Source: Cardiobacterium sp. Marseille-Q4385
GTDB taxonomy: Bacteria > Pseudomonadota > Gammaproteobacteria > Cardiobacteriales > Cardiobacteriaceae
Direction of reading: 5' to 3'
Length of the DNA stretch: 64,000 bases
NCBI RefSeq assembly: GCF_916618745.1
Contig: NZ_OU745373.1
Location: 1,564,501 to 1,628,500 of the forward strand
Shown here: one piece after another, positions 55,598 through 63,503 of the stretch
Layout of the letters: the number at the start of each line of letters is the position of its first letter
How positions within the stretch are numbered: the stretch's first letter is position 1
Notes under the pieces: generated by a model
Databases searched by the model: none
The model's input: the letters and a program-made list of their open reading frames with translations, nothing else
Told to the model about the DNA's origin: nothing
Program-made: the position numbers and the translations under genes

Positions 55598-56869
55598 TTA
55601 GCGCGGTGTGAACCGGATTTCCACGCGCAGGCCGTTCTTGCTGTGGTGGGCGTCGTGCAGGCTGAGCTGTGCGCCGTGTTTGTCGCAGAGGCTTTTCACG
55701 ATGGCAAGGCCCAGCCCCGTGCCGTCGCTGCTGTTTTCCAGGCGGCGGTAGAAGGGGTCAAGGACGCGTTCGCGTTCGGCAGCGGGGATGCCGTCGCCGT
55801 TGTCTTCGACGCTGAGGGTGGTGGTGCGCCCGTTTACTGCGATGCCGAGGTCTATGCGTTGTCCGCCGTGGCGGATGGCGTTGTCGGCGAGGTTTTTGAT
55901 GAGGGTGTAGAGCTCGGTCGCCGGTAGCGGCAGTTCGGCGTCTGTGCTGTCGCTGATGCCGAGGTCGCAATCTGCCGCTTCTGCCAGCGGCAGCAGGGTT
56001 TCCACCACTTGCCGGTACACCGCTTGCACATGACAACTGGCCGGGGCGTCGTCCCGATGCTGGCTGCGCGCGAGGGTGAGCAGTTGTTCGAGCAGGGCAC
56101 TGCTGCGGCGGATGCCGCTGCGTAGCGGTTCCAGCTCGCGTCGGGCGGCGTCGTTATCCATCTGCGCGGCGAGGCGTTCCGCTTGCAGGGTCAGCGCGGT
56201 CATCGGCGTGCGCAGTTCGTGCGCGGCGTCGGCGATGAAGCGTTGTTCGCGTTTGAGGGCGGCGTCGATCCGCGTCAGCAGGTGGTTGATGGCATGGATG
56301 AAGCCGCTGATTTCGCTGGGGATATGCGCGTCGGCCAGCGGCGAGAGGTCGCGTTCGTCGCGCGCGGCGAGTTGGTGCGAAAGGCGGCGCACTGGGCGCA
56401 GGGCGCGGTGTACGGTGATGAGGCTGACCACGATGAGCAGCGGTACGAGGAGGAGCAGCGGCGTGATGACGTGCCGCGCGCCAGCGTAGGCGGCCTGATC
56501 ACGGTAGGTGCTGTCCTGAATGAAGGCGAGGCGGTAGCCGTCCGGATAGGTGTGGATGTACACGCGGTAGCGCTCGCCGCGCCGGCCGATGTCGTGGAAG
56601 CCGTCGGCAGGATTCTGGCGGAAGAAATGGCCGTAGCGGCCAAAGGGCGAGACGGGCTGGATATCGATGTGGTTGCTGTCGTCGCCGTCGTAGAGCGGCA
56701 GCGGGTTGTAAGGATCGATCAGGGAGGCGGTCTGGCTGAGGAGGCTGTCCTGCTCGTCGTGCGTTTCATCCAGGATGGTGTAGAAGGCGGCCGCCCCGGC
56801 GCCGATGGCGACAAGGATGATGGCGACAGTGAGGGCGAGGGCGAGACGCAGGCGGAGGGAAGGGGGCAT
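55598..56869 (-). CDS. Sensor histidine kinase, orphan
   Basis: 423 residues: TM1 (about 9-31), a ~105-residue periplasmic sensor, TM2 (about 134-155), HAMP (RALRPVRRLSHQLAARDERDLSPL), HisKA with phospho-acceptor His in FIADAAHELRTPMTAL, and HATPase_c with N-box NLADNAIRHGG, G1 DNGDGIP and G2 GTGLGLAIVK. QseC/PmrB-like build. It is flanked on both sides by repeat arrays and no response regulator is adjacent. Signal unknown. Confidence 0.9.
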   Translation of the reverse strand: MPPSLRLRLALALTVAIILVAIGAGAAAFYTILDETHDEQDSLLSQTASLIDPYNPLPLYDGDDSNHIDIQPVSPFGRYGHFFRQNPADGFHDIGRRGERYRVYIHTYPDGYRLAFIQDSTYRDQAAYAGARHVITPLLLLVPLLIVVSLITVHRALRPVRRLSHQLAARDERDLSPLADAHIPSEISGFIHAINHLLTRIDAALKREQRFIADAAHELRTPMTALTLQAERLAAQMDNDAARRELEPLRSGIRRSSALLEQLLTLARSQHRDDAPASCHVQAVYRQVVETLLPLAEAADCDLGISDSTDAELPLPATELYTLIKNLADNAIRHGGQRIDLGIAVNGRTTTLSVEDNGDGIPAAERERVLDPFYRRLENSSDGTGLGLAIVKSLCDKHGAQLSLHDAHHSKNGLRVEIRFTPR

Positions 56870-56934
56870 GGTTATATCCGGTGGACGACGGGAAGGCGAC
56901 GATACTGATATGGCGGGCGGAATGCCATGCCCCG

Positions 56935-57515
56935 GCGGACCCGGTAACGACGTCGCTTGACGGGGCAGTATTTACGCCGCTTGGCGGACCCAGTAATGAC
57001 GCCGCTTGACGAACCCAGTAATGACGCCGCTTGACGAACCCAGTAATGACGCCGCTTGGCGAGCCCAGTAATGACGCCGCTTGGCGGGGACAGTATTTAC
57101 GCCGTTTGACGAACCCAGTAATGACGCCGCTTGGCGAGCCCAGTAATGACGCCGCTTGGCGAGCCCAGTAATGACGCCGCTTGGCGAGCCCAGTAATGAC
57201 GCCGCTTGGCGAGCCCAGTAATGACGCCTCTTGCCGGGGCCAGCAATGACGCCGCTTAGCGAGCCCGGCATTTACACCGCTTGGCGAGCCCAGTAATGAC
57301 GCCGCTTGGCGAGGCCAGCAATGACGCCGCTTGGCGGACCCAGCAATGACGCCGCTTGGCGGCGTTTGTCCCCTTCCCCCGTGGGGAAGACCGGGATGGG
57401 GGCAGTGAACAAGTCGCGAAGCGATAAAACTCCATAACCACGTCACTTGCCGGGTCCAGCAATAACGCCGCTTGGCGAGCCCAGTAATGACGCCGCTTGG
57501 CGGCATTTGGCATGG
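56935..57515. repeat. 25-bp tandem repeat array, about 20 units, interrupted
   Basis: Minus-strand complement of the 46.7 kb array: GACGCCGCTTGGCGAGCCCA then GTAAT, period 25 bp, with near-identical copies at 57050-57320. At about 57362-57440 a different motif (CCCCTTCCCCCGTGGGGAAG...GATGGGGG) interrupts it. The long minus-strand ORF over it repeats every 25 residues and is an artefact. Confidence 0.92.
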
Positions 57516-57555
57516 CACAACAGCACAACGGCAGGAAAACGACGCTGGGCATAAC

Positions 57556-57868
57556 GTCTAATCCCTTTGGTTCAGGGACGTTTTTTATTCCGAACGTAAA
57601 GCCCAACAAGAAGAACCTAAGTTGTCTTAATCCCTTTGGTTCAGGGACGTTTTTTATTCAGGAGTCTCTATGAATTTTAGTGAAATTCATCGGGTCTTAA
57701 TCCCTTTGTTCAGGGACGTTTTTTATTCTCAAAGCAGGACTCAAAGAAGCTGCTCCAGACTGGTCTTAATCCCTTTGGTTCAGGGACGTTTTTTATTCAG
57801 ATCCCGAGCACGTGTTTCCCCAAGAGCTAACGGTCTTAATCCCTTTGTTTCAGGGTCTGCCGATTGTT
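57556..57868. CRISPR. CRISPR array, five repeats and four spacers, degenerate
   Basis: The 36-bp repeat begins GTCTTAATCCCTTTGGTTCA and ends GGGACGTTTTTTATTC, at 57556 (one base missing), 57624, 57694 (one base missing), 57763 and 57833 (only the first ~23 bases match). Spacers are 33-34 bp. Read on the minus strand the repeat ends GGGATTAAGAC, the usual 3' form, so transcription probably runs with the cas genes. Stem CCCT/AGGG inside the repeat. No cas1 or cas2 in the window. Confidence 0.95.
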
Positions 57869-58016
57869 AGAGATCAGTTTTCCGTCATTCTAGGGCGGTT
57901 TTTCTGCAAATGCCATGTCATGTTTTCTGCGGTTTTGCCGTGTTTGCGCGCTTCGCGCCTGCAAGCCCGCCGGGGCGGTTTTCCGGCGGCGGGCAGGCAT
58001 CGCAAGGGGCGGCGGC

Positions 58017-59234
58017 TCAGAGGGTCAGGGTTTTGAGTTTGTCGAGGCAGTCTTCCAGTTCGCGGCGGAGTTTGTCTTCGTTGTTCAGGGTGGCGGTGAT
58101 GTAGTCATTGCCTCTTTCGCCATGCGTGAGCGCGTTGCGAATGTGCTGCAGCTTTTTGTATTTGTCGTAGAGGGTGTGGCTGTGCTGGCTGCCGTTTTTA
58201 GTGTCGCGCCAGTCGGCTTTGCGGCTTTGGATGTAGCGCAGCACGGCGTTTTTGCGTGTTTCGTAGTCGTCGTTGTGCTGGAAGTGGTTGTCATCCAGGA
58301 TGCGTTCAAAGATGGCTTCGTAGCCGTAGAGGGCGGCGCGCAGGTAGTCGCCGTTGTGCAGCGCCTGTGTGGCGAGGTGGAAGCGGTGTTCCCAGTCGCG
58401 TTGTTTGGGGTCGAGTTTGAGGCGTTCGTGCAGGGTTGGCTGGATGAGGCCGAGCAGCGGGGTCGGGGGTTCTTTTTTCAGGGCGGCGAGGAATTGCTGG
58501 ATTTTCTCGCGGTACTGGCGCAGGTTGTGGGTTTGTTCGGCGAAGGAGGCCTGGGCGAGCAGGCGGGTGGTGGCATTGCTGATGCCGATGGTGTTGAGGA
58601 TGGGGACAAGGGCAGCACTGTTGCCGCTGTAATCGTAGGCGGCGAGGGCGTTTTGCCAGGCGCTGATGTGTTGCAGGCCGTCCATGCGCAGGACGGGCGT
58701 GGCATCGTCGCGGGTGAGGTCGAGTGCGCCGTAGTAGATACCTTCAATGCTGGTGCCGCGCAAAGTGGGCAGGAGGTTGGCGATTTGCTGGATGAGCATC
58801 GGCAGGTGGCGCAGGCCGTGGGTCACATCAAGGATGGCGCGGTCGCCTTTGGTGTAGTAGTGGAGGATGTGGTCTATGGTGGCGATTTGTTCGGCCTCGC
58901 TGCGGCCATAGGGGATGAGGTCGCAGGTGACGGGTTTGCCGAGCTTGTCGCTTGCCGCCTGCGCGAGCGGGGCGAGAAGGGCAGGGGTGACGCTGTCCTG
59001 TTCGGCGGCTTCGAGCAGGGCGAGGTCAGCATCAATGCTGAGCCGTTGGGCGAGGTTGTCCCACATGCTGCCGCTGGTGCCGAGGATGATGAGGTGGTCA
59101 CTTTGCAGGTGTTGGTCGAGGGCAAGGCCGAAGTAGGAGGTGCGGTAGGTTTGGTCATCCAGCAGGTAGTTGGCTTCGCGGTAGTCACCGCCTTTTTGCG
59201 CTTTGCCGAGGAGGGTGATGAGTTTGCGGGTCAT
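58017..59234 (-). CDS. CARF-HEPN CRISPR ancillary RNase (Csx1/DxTHG family)
   Basis: 405 residues. The N-terminal CARF-type sensor has LGTSGSMWDN (51-60) and the family motif DVTHG (136-140), expected to bind cyclic oligoadenylate made by Cas10. The C-terminal HEPN domain ends with R-N-A-L-T-H (366-371), the RX4H RNase active site. In type III systems such proteins cut RNA non-specifically when activated. ATG 59234 overlaps the stop of the upstream gene (ATGA). Last gene before the CRISPR array. Confidence 0.9.
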   Translation of the reverse strand: MTRKLITLLGKAQKGGDYREANYLLDDQTYRTSYFGLALDQHLQSDHLIILGTSGSMWDNLAQRLSIDADLALLEAAEQDSVTPALLAPLAQAASDKLGKPVTCDLIPYGRSEAEQIATIDHILHYYTKGDRAILDVTHGLRHLPMLIQQIANLLPTLRGTSIEGIYYGALDLTRDDATPVLRMDGLQHISAWQNALAAYDYSGNSAALVPILNTIGISNATTRLLAQASFAEQTHNLRQYREKIQQFLAALKKEPPTPLLGLIQPTLHERLKLDPKQRDWEHRFHLATQALHNGDYLRAALYGYEAIFERILDDNHFQHNDDYETRKNAVLRYIQSRKADWRDTKNGSQHSHTLYDKYKKLQHIRNALTHGERGNDYITATLNNEDKLRRELEDCLDKLKTLTL

Positions 59235-60046
59235 GGTGCGTTCTCCGGTTGGTTGGGGCAAAGGGCTTCGATGTGGTAACGGCGCAAGGTGCAGCCCATC
59301 GCCGCCATGTCGGCGGCGCTGTATTCGCTGCCGCGCTGCGCCGCTTCTTGCGGCAGTTGCAGGAAGTAGTAACGCGCGCCTCTGGCGCAGACGGCGGCGG
59401 CGATGTGGATGGGCAGGGTGCCGAGGACGGTGTCGCCGTTTTGGATGATGGCGGGGTCGTCGAGGTGGGTGAGGTAGTGGTCAATGTGCCATTCGTTCTG
59501 GCTTTTGATCCAGTCGATGGCGCCCGGGTGGCGCGAGATGAACCAGGTACTGCCGCTGTTGGTTGCGGGGGGTAAGGGGGTGAATTTGCCGAGTTCGTCG
59601 CGGGTGTCGATGTAAATGGTCAGCTGGTTGCTGTCGCCGCTGCGTGCGGCGACGATGGCATCGAGGAATGCCGGTTCGCTCAGGTAGGGGATGTTGTAGT
59701 TGCCGCGACAGCGGTCGCTGAGGATGCCTTTGATTTCCTGGCGGCTGCACAGGTAGCGCGGGATGGCGATGTGGTATGCGGGGGTGGTGTCGTCGTTGCG
59801 CAAACGCAGGGTGAGGTCGATGTTTTCGGCGTCGAGCCGTTTTTGGTTGCGCTGGTTGAAGTAGTTCTTGCCTGTGAAGAAGAGGGTGAAAGGCAGCAGG
59901 CAGAAGTTGATGAAGTTCAGGACGATTTCGAGGAAGCCGAGGTTGTTGCGATAGGTATTCGGGTATCGCTGCGCCAGGAAGAGCAGGAGGATGAAGATCA
60001 GGGATAGGGTGAGGATGATGATGAGTTCATGTTTCGGTTTTTTCAT
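59231..60046 (-). CDS. Unknown two-TM protein of the CRISPR operon
   Basis: 271 residues. TM1 (LIIILTLSLIFILLLFLAQ, about 9-27) and TM2 (about 38-61, VLNFINFCLLPFTLFFTG). A ~205-residue presumably cytoplasmic domain follows, with beta strands (LTLRLRNDDTTPAYHIAI; QLTIYIDTRDELGKF; SGSTWFISRHPGAIDW). No CARF, HEPN or known nuclease motif is recognised. It is coupled by ATGA overlaps to cas6 before and the CARF-HEPN gene after, so it is an integral operon member. The longer open frame upstream is the shadow of cas6. Confidence 0.8.
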   Translation of the reverse strand: MKKPKHELIIILTLSLIFILLLFLAQRYPNTYRNNLGFLEIVLNFINFCLLPFTLFFTGKNYFNQRNQKRLDAENIDLTLRLRNDDTTPAYHIAIPRYLCSRQEIKGILSDRCRGNYNIPYLSEPAFLDAIVAARSGDSNQLTIYIDTRDELGKFTPLPPATNSGSTWFISRHPGAIDWIKSQNEWHIDHYLTHLDDPAIIQNGDTVLGTLPIHIAAAVCARGARYYFLQLPQEAAQRGSEYSAADMAAMGCTLRRYHIEALCPNQPENAP

Positions 60047-60981
60047 GGGTGCTCCGTGAGGGTGTAGCGGCCGAGGCCGAAGGTGGTGTTTTTGCCGAGG
60101 TGCAGCCACTGGCCGATATGCAGGGCGCAGGCGTGTTCGGGGGCAAGGTTGCCGAGATGCCAGTCGCCGATGGCGCCGCCGAGGTGCATGCTTTGTTGCT
60201 GGCGGTTGGAGTAGCGCTGCCAATCGTACCAGCGCAGGGCGGGGCGTGAGCGGACGGTGGCGGCGTGGGCTTTGAGCGCGGCGTAATCGGCCTGTGGGGT
60301 GATGCCGAGGTGGATTTGGCAGATGAGGCTGAGACGGCGCAGGGCCTGGCTGAGCAGGGTCTGGGCGCTGAGGTGGTCTACGCCGAGGGCGATGCCGTTT
60401 TTTTGCAGACGCAGCGGGGTGAGGATGTGCAGGGTGAGGTCGTGCGGGTGGTTTTCCGGCAGGGTGAGGTGGTTGTCGTGCGGGGTGATGCGACCGTCGG
60501 CGTAGATGTTTTCCCAGCCGTCTGCCCGCTCGATGGCGATGTCGGTGAGTTCGCCCTGGCCGTGCGCGATGCCGTCGCGGTTTTTGAAGGCTTGTTGCCA
60601 GGCGTAGCTGATCAGCGGCAGGTGGTGGCGGGCGTCGCCGATAAGGACGAGGCTGAAGCGGTAGGTGCTGCCAGCGGGGTATTCGCAGCGTTCGCCGTAT
60701 GCTTCTGGTTCGATGATGTAGGGCGGCGGGATAGTGGCGGGGTTGGCCAGACCGATGTCGGGGCGCGGCGCGGGTTCGAAGATATGGGTGTAGGGACTGT
60801 TTTGCAGGAGCAGGGCGGAGGGTGCATGGCCGCGCGGCACACAGGCACGGCGCAGGGCGTGTCCGAAGGCGCCACGCAGGGCGGAGCCGGGGTAGGCGGG
60901 GGCGCGCATGGCACGGGTGAGGGTGAAGGTGTAGCGGTAGCGGGCGATGGCGAGGGTGGCGGGGAGGTTGAGGATGGTCAT
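60043..60981 (-). CDS. cas6: Cas6-type pre-crRNA endoribonuclease
   Basis: 312 residues, a RAMP-fold protein. AYPGSALRGAFGHALRR (about 28-44) is the first RAMP helix. The C-terminal part has SMHLGGAIGDWHLGN and the Gly-rich loop LGKNTTFGLGRYTL (about 294-307). It should cut the CRISPR transcript within repeats to give crRNAs for the Cmr complex. A weak ribosome site and a palindromic repeat lie in the 66-bp gap after cmr6. Confidence 0.85.
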   Translation of the reverse strand: MTILNLPATLAIARYRYTFTLTRAMRAPAYPGSALRGAFGHALRRACVPRGHAPSALLLQNSPYTHIFEPAPRPDIGLANPATIPPPYIIEPEAYGERCEYPAGSTYRFSLVLIGDARHHLPLISYAWQQAFKNRDGIAHGQGELTDIAIERADGWENIYADGRITPHDNHLTLPENHPHDLTLHILTPLRLQKNGIALGVDHLSAQTLLSQALRRLSLICQIHLGITPQADYAALKAHAATVRSRPALRWYDWQRYSNRQQQSMHLGGAIGDWHLGNLAPEHACALHIGQWLHLGKNTTFGLGRYTLTEHP

Positions 60982-61028
60982 GGGATTGGTGGTTGTTCTT
61001 TTTTCCGATATGCAAAGGCTACGCTTGG

Positions 61029-61054
61029 CGGTGGGCTGAAGCCCACCCTACGTG
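61029..61054. repeat. GGTGGGC palindrome supplying the cmr6 stop
   Basis: GGTGGGCTgaAGCCCACCCTACG, the motif of 37001 and the 55 kb array. The cmr6 stop codon (61048-61050) lies inside it. Confidence 0.6.
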
Positions 61055-62100
61055 TGCAGGTAAGGCTCAAGCAGTTTGTAGGCTTTGTTCTCGTTCTTTT
61101 TGTCGCTTGTTGCCCAGCCCTGCACGATGTCGCCATGTAGTTCCCCCACTAAAGCGGCGACTCTGGCGATGTCATCATTGTTGTCGGCGTCCAGTCCCAA
61201 TTCTTCCAAGTATTTTTTCTTGTTTTTGCTGAGGTTGTCGGCCAGTTTACGGGGATCTTCGTGTGCGATTTCATGACGCAGCAGGGCATCGGGGTCGCTT
61301 TGCAGACAGGCTTTTTCCCAGTTATTGTGGATTTTTTCGACTATTTTGTCGTAGATCGCGTTGTTGTCACTGCGGAAGTAGCCGTAGCCCGAGGCGGTTT
61401 TGCTGCCGAGGCCCTGGTGTTCGAGGGTGGCGTTGAGGAGTCCCAGGGCGTAGCGCGTCCAGTCAGGTGCGCCTTCGATGACGAAGTAGTAGGCACCGCC
61501 GGTGGCGATTTGCTGGTTGGGGATGGGCGATTCGCTGCCGTCCGCCAGCGGGGTTTTGCCGTTGTAGTACTCCTGGTGGTGCACGGTGACGACTTCGCTG
61601 ATGTAGGGACAGTCGCGTTCGTTCAGCGGCAGCCACCAGGCGTCGTGCCAGACGAGGGCACCGCTGGGTTCGCCTGTTTCACTGTCGCCGCCGAAAAGTT
61701 CGTCCAGATAGGCCGGGGCGAGGCCGTTTTGTTCGGCGTAGTGGCGTACTGCGCCTTTGATGCTGCTGCCCGGCAGGTATGGTACGCCGTAGCTGTGATG
61801 GGTGTGGACGCCGGTTTCGAGGGTGTTGCCGGTTGCAAGGCCGATGTAGAGGCGGTTTTCGCAGTGCAGTACGGTGCTGGTAAAGCGGTTGTTGTTGCGG
61901 GTCAGTCCTATCCAGCGCGCCAGGGCGAGGTGGTAGTGGTTGGGGACGGTGGTGTGGGTGATGCGTTCGATGAGTTTGTTTTTTTCGCTTTTGTTGCCGC
62001 TTTCCCATAGGGGCAGGCCGCGTTGCTGGAGGAGGCCGGCGTGGGTATCGCGGGTGTTTCGGGTGATGGCACGCAAGGCCGGGCGCATGAGGGTGGTCAT
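61048..62100 (-). CDS. cmr6: Cmr6, type III-B backbone subunit
   Basis: 350 residues: RAMP protein with YLPGSSIKGAVRHYAEQNG (about 111-129), ELFGGDSE, ALVWHDAWWLP and the Gly-rich loop LGSKTASGYGYF (about 252-263). It caps the Cmr7/Cmr4-Cmr5 filament in Cmr complexes. The C-terminal ~85-residue helical extension is long for the family. Overlaps cmr5 by 4 bases. Confidence 0.92.
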   Translation of the reverse strand: MTTLMRPALRAITRNTRDTHAGLLQQRGLPLWESGNKSEKNKLIERITHTTVPNHYHLALARWIGLTRNNNRFTSTVLHCENRLYIGLATGNTLETGVHTHHSYGVPYLPGSSIKGAVRHYAEQNGLAPAYLDELFGGDSETGEPSGALVWHDAWWLPLNERDCPYISEVVTVHHQEYYNGKTPLADGSESPIPNQQIATGGAYYFVIEGAPDWTRYALGLLNATLEHQGLGSKTASGYGYFRSDNNAIYDKIVEKIHNNWEKACLQSDPDALLRHEIAHEDPRKLADNLSKNKKKYLEELGLDADNNDDIARVAALVGELHGDIVQGWATSDKKNENKAYKLLEPYLHT

Positions 62101-62477
62101 CGGTGTTCTCCTGCGGTGTTGTTGGGGCTGCCGAGCAGGGCCTGGGTGTAGCGTTTGAGCCAGGCGGTGGCATCAAGGCTTTGTCGGGTGAGCAGCTGGT
62201 AGTGGCGCAGGTCGGCTTTGAGGACGTCTTCGTGCAGCTTTTGCGTATCGTCTTTGCCAAGTAGCAGTGTGGCGAGGTGTTGCAGCAGTTTGCGGTGTTC
62301 TTCGCCCCCTTTGGCGATGAGGAAGCCGACAGCCTGTGCCAGCCCGGCCTGCATGATCATGGTGGGGTAAGCGAGGGCGAGGGTGCGATATTTGGCTTCT
62401 ATCGGGCTGTGTTTGATGGCGGCAACGAGCGGGTAGGCGGTCTGCGCGTAGTGTTGGGTACGGATGTGGTGGTTCAT
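62097..62477 (-). CDS. cmr5: Cmr5, small subunit of type III-B complex
   Basis: 126 residues, all helical, matching Cmr5: YAQTAYPLVAAIKHSP near the N-terminus, YRTLALAYPTMIMQAGLAQAVGFL mid, and TRQSLDATAWLKRYTQALL at the end. It forms the minor filament stacked on Cmr4. Overlaps on both sides (4 bases each). Confidence 0.92.
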   Translation of the reverse strand: MNHHIRTQHYAQTAYPLVAAIKHSPIEAKYRTLALAYPTMIMQAGLAQAVGFLIAKGGEEHRKLLQHLATLLLGKDDTQKLHEDVLKADLRHYQLLTRQSLDATAWLKRYTQALLGSPNNTAGEHR

Positions 62478-63370
62478 GCGTTTTCTCCTGTGCCGGGGTG
62501 AGCAAGCAGCAGGCGGCAGAAGCCGCGCCCGACGGTATGTTTGCCGCCCAGTTGTAGGGCGATTTCGCCTTCTGGTAGCAAGACGCTGAGTTCGGCGGCT
62601 TTTTTGGGGTTTCTGTCACGGTTGCGGGCGTCACTGATGCCGATGATGCCCCAGAGGACGGTTTCGGCAGGCAGGTTTTCTTCGGTCCACAGGGCACCAT
62701 CCTGCACGATGCGGGTGTCGCGGTTGATGCGGATGCGGGTGCGGATTTCGGTGGCGGTGTCGGCGAGGTAGCTATAGATGTCATCAGGCAGGACGATGAG
62801 GCGTTGTGTCAGGCTTTGGCGCCATTCGGTCGCTTGCGGGGTGCCGTCGGGATAGAGGGCCTGGCTGAGGTGTTGTGCCCAGGCGGTGGTGGTGTTGTCT
62901 TCGACGCCGTTGAGGTCTAGGTCTTCGAGGGCAACTTTGTCACCCTCAACGTGCAGCAGGCTGCTTTGGGGGAGATAGGCGGTTTCTTCGCGTGCGTTCG
63001 GGATGGCGAGGTCGAGGCCGAGGTCGCGTGCGTAGCGGCGGAGGATGAAGGGGCAGGTGGCGTAGGCCACGGTGCCGGCGAAGGAGCGCACGGGCAGGAG
63101 CAGGAGGTGGGCGTCGCCGAAGGCCAGGGCGCCTGCGTGGCTGTCGGCGTCGCTGCTGTCAGGGCCGAAGAGGGTGCGGATGTCGCTGTGGTTGAGATTG
63201 TATTGGGCAGCGGCTTCGTCGCGCAGGACGCCTTTGATGGCTGAACCGGGGATTTGCGGCAGGTTGGTGGCTTTGGCGCGGGCGATGGGCAGGTCAACGA
63301 CGCCGACGCCTTGGCCGGTGCCGATATGCAGGGCGGTGAGGGCTTGGATGTGGTAGGTACGTGCTTGCAT
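62474..63370 (-). CDS. cmr4: Cmr4, target-RNA-cleaving backbone subunit
   Basis: 298 residues. ALTALHIGTGQGVGVVDLPIAR (about 9-30) and LPQIPGSAIKGVLRD (about 37-51) are the family hallmark; the latter holds the beta-thumb-side loop. ALAFGDAHLLLLPVRS and the Gly-rich LGGKHTVGRGFCRL (about 277-290) follow. A conserved Asp near VVDLP is expected to cut target RNA every 6 nt. AAGGAACC precedes the ATG. Confidence 0.93.
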   Translation of the reverse strand: MQARTYHIQALTALHIGTGQGVGVVDLPIARAKATNLPQIPGSAIKGVLRDEAAAQYNLNHSDIRTLFGPDSSDADSHAGALAFGDAHLLLLPVRSFAGTVAYATCPFILRRYARDLGLDLAIPNAREETAYLPQSSLLHVEGDKVALEDLDLNGVEDNTTTAWAQHLSQALYPDGTPQATEWRQSLTQRLIVLPDDIYSYLADTATEIRTRIRINRDTRIVQDGALWTEENLPAETVLWGIIGISDARNRDRNPKKAAELSVLLPEGEIALQLGGKHTVGRGFCRLLLAHPGTGENA

Positions 63371-63395
63371 GGTGGGGTTCCTTGTGATGGTGGGT

Positions 63396-63503
63396 TATAG
63401 TCAAACATCTAAAAAATCGTAACTGTGTTGCGTCGCCTTGCCGTACTAGTTGTACTGTCTGCGGCGGTGCGCCTTGTTACGCTTTTTTATCTGTTCAACT
63501 ATA
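63396..63503. mobile_element. Correia-like MITE between cmr3 and cmr4 (108 bp)
   Basis: Ends TATAGTCAAACATCT...ATCTGTTCAACTATA; core GTGTTGCGTCGCCTTGCCGT then ACTAGTTGTACTGTCTGCGG. Nearly the same as the copy at 14600. Its right end overlaps the last two codons and the stop of cmr3. Confidence 0.9.

Noticed and set aside
56870..57518. Long minus-strand ORF with 25-residue repeats
   Set aside because: It exists only because the 25-bp unit lacks stops in these frames; three units give 25 residues. No ribosome site and no conserved N-terminus.
60047..61015. N-terminal half of a 594-codon minus-strand ORF
   Set aside because: This Arg/His/Pro-rich part is an out-of-frame reading of cas6. The real gene starts at 60046, where an ATGA overlap with cas6 lies.
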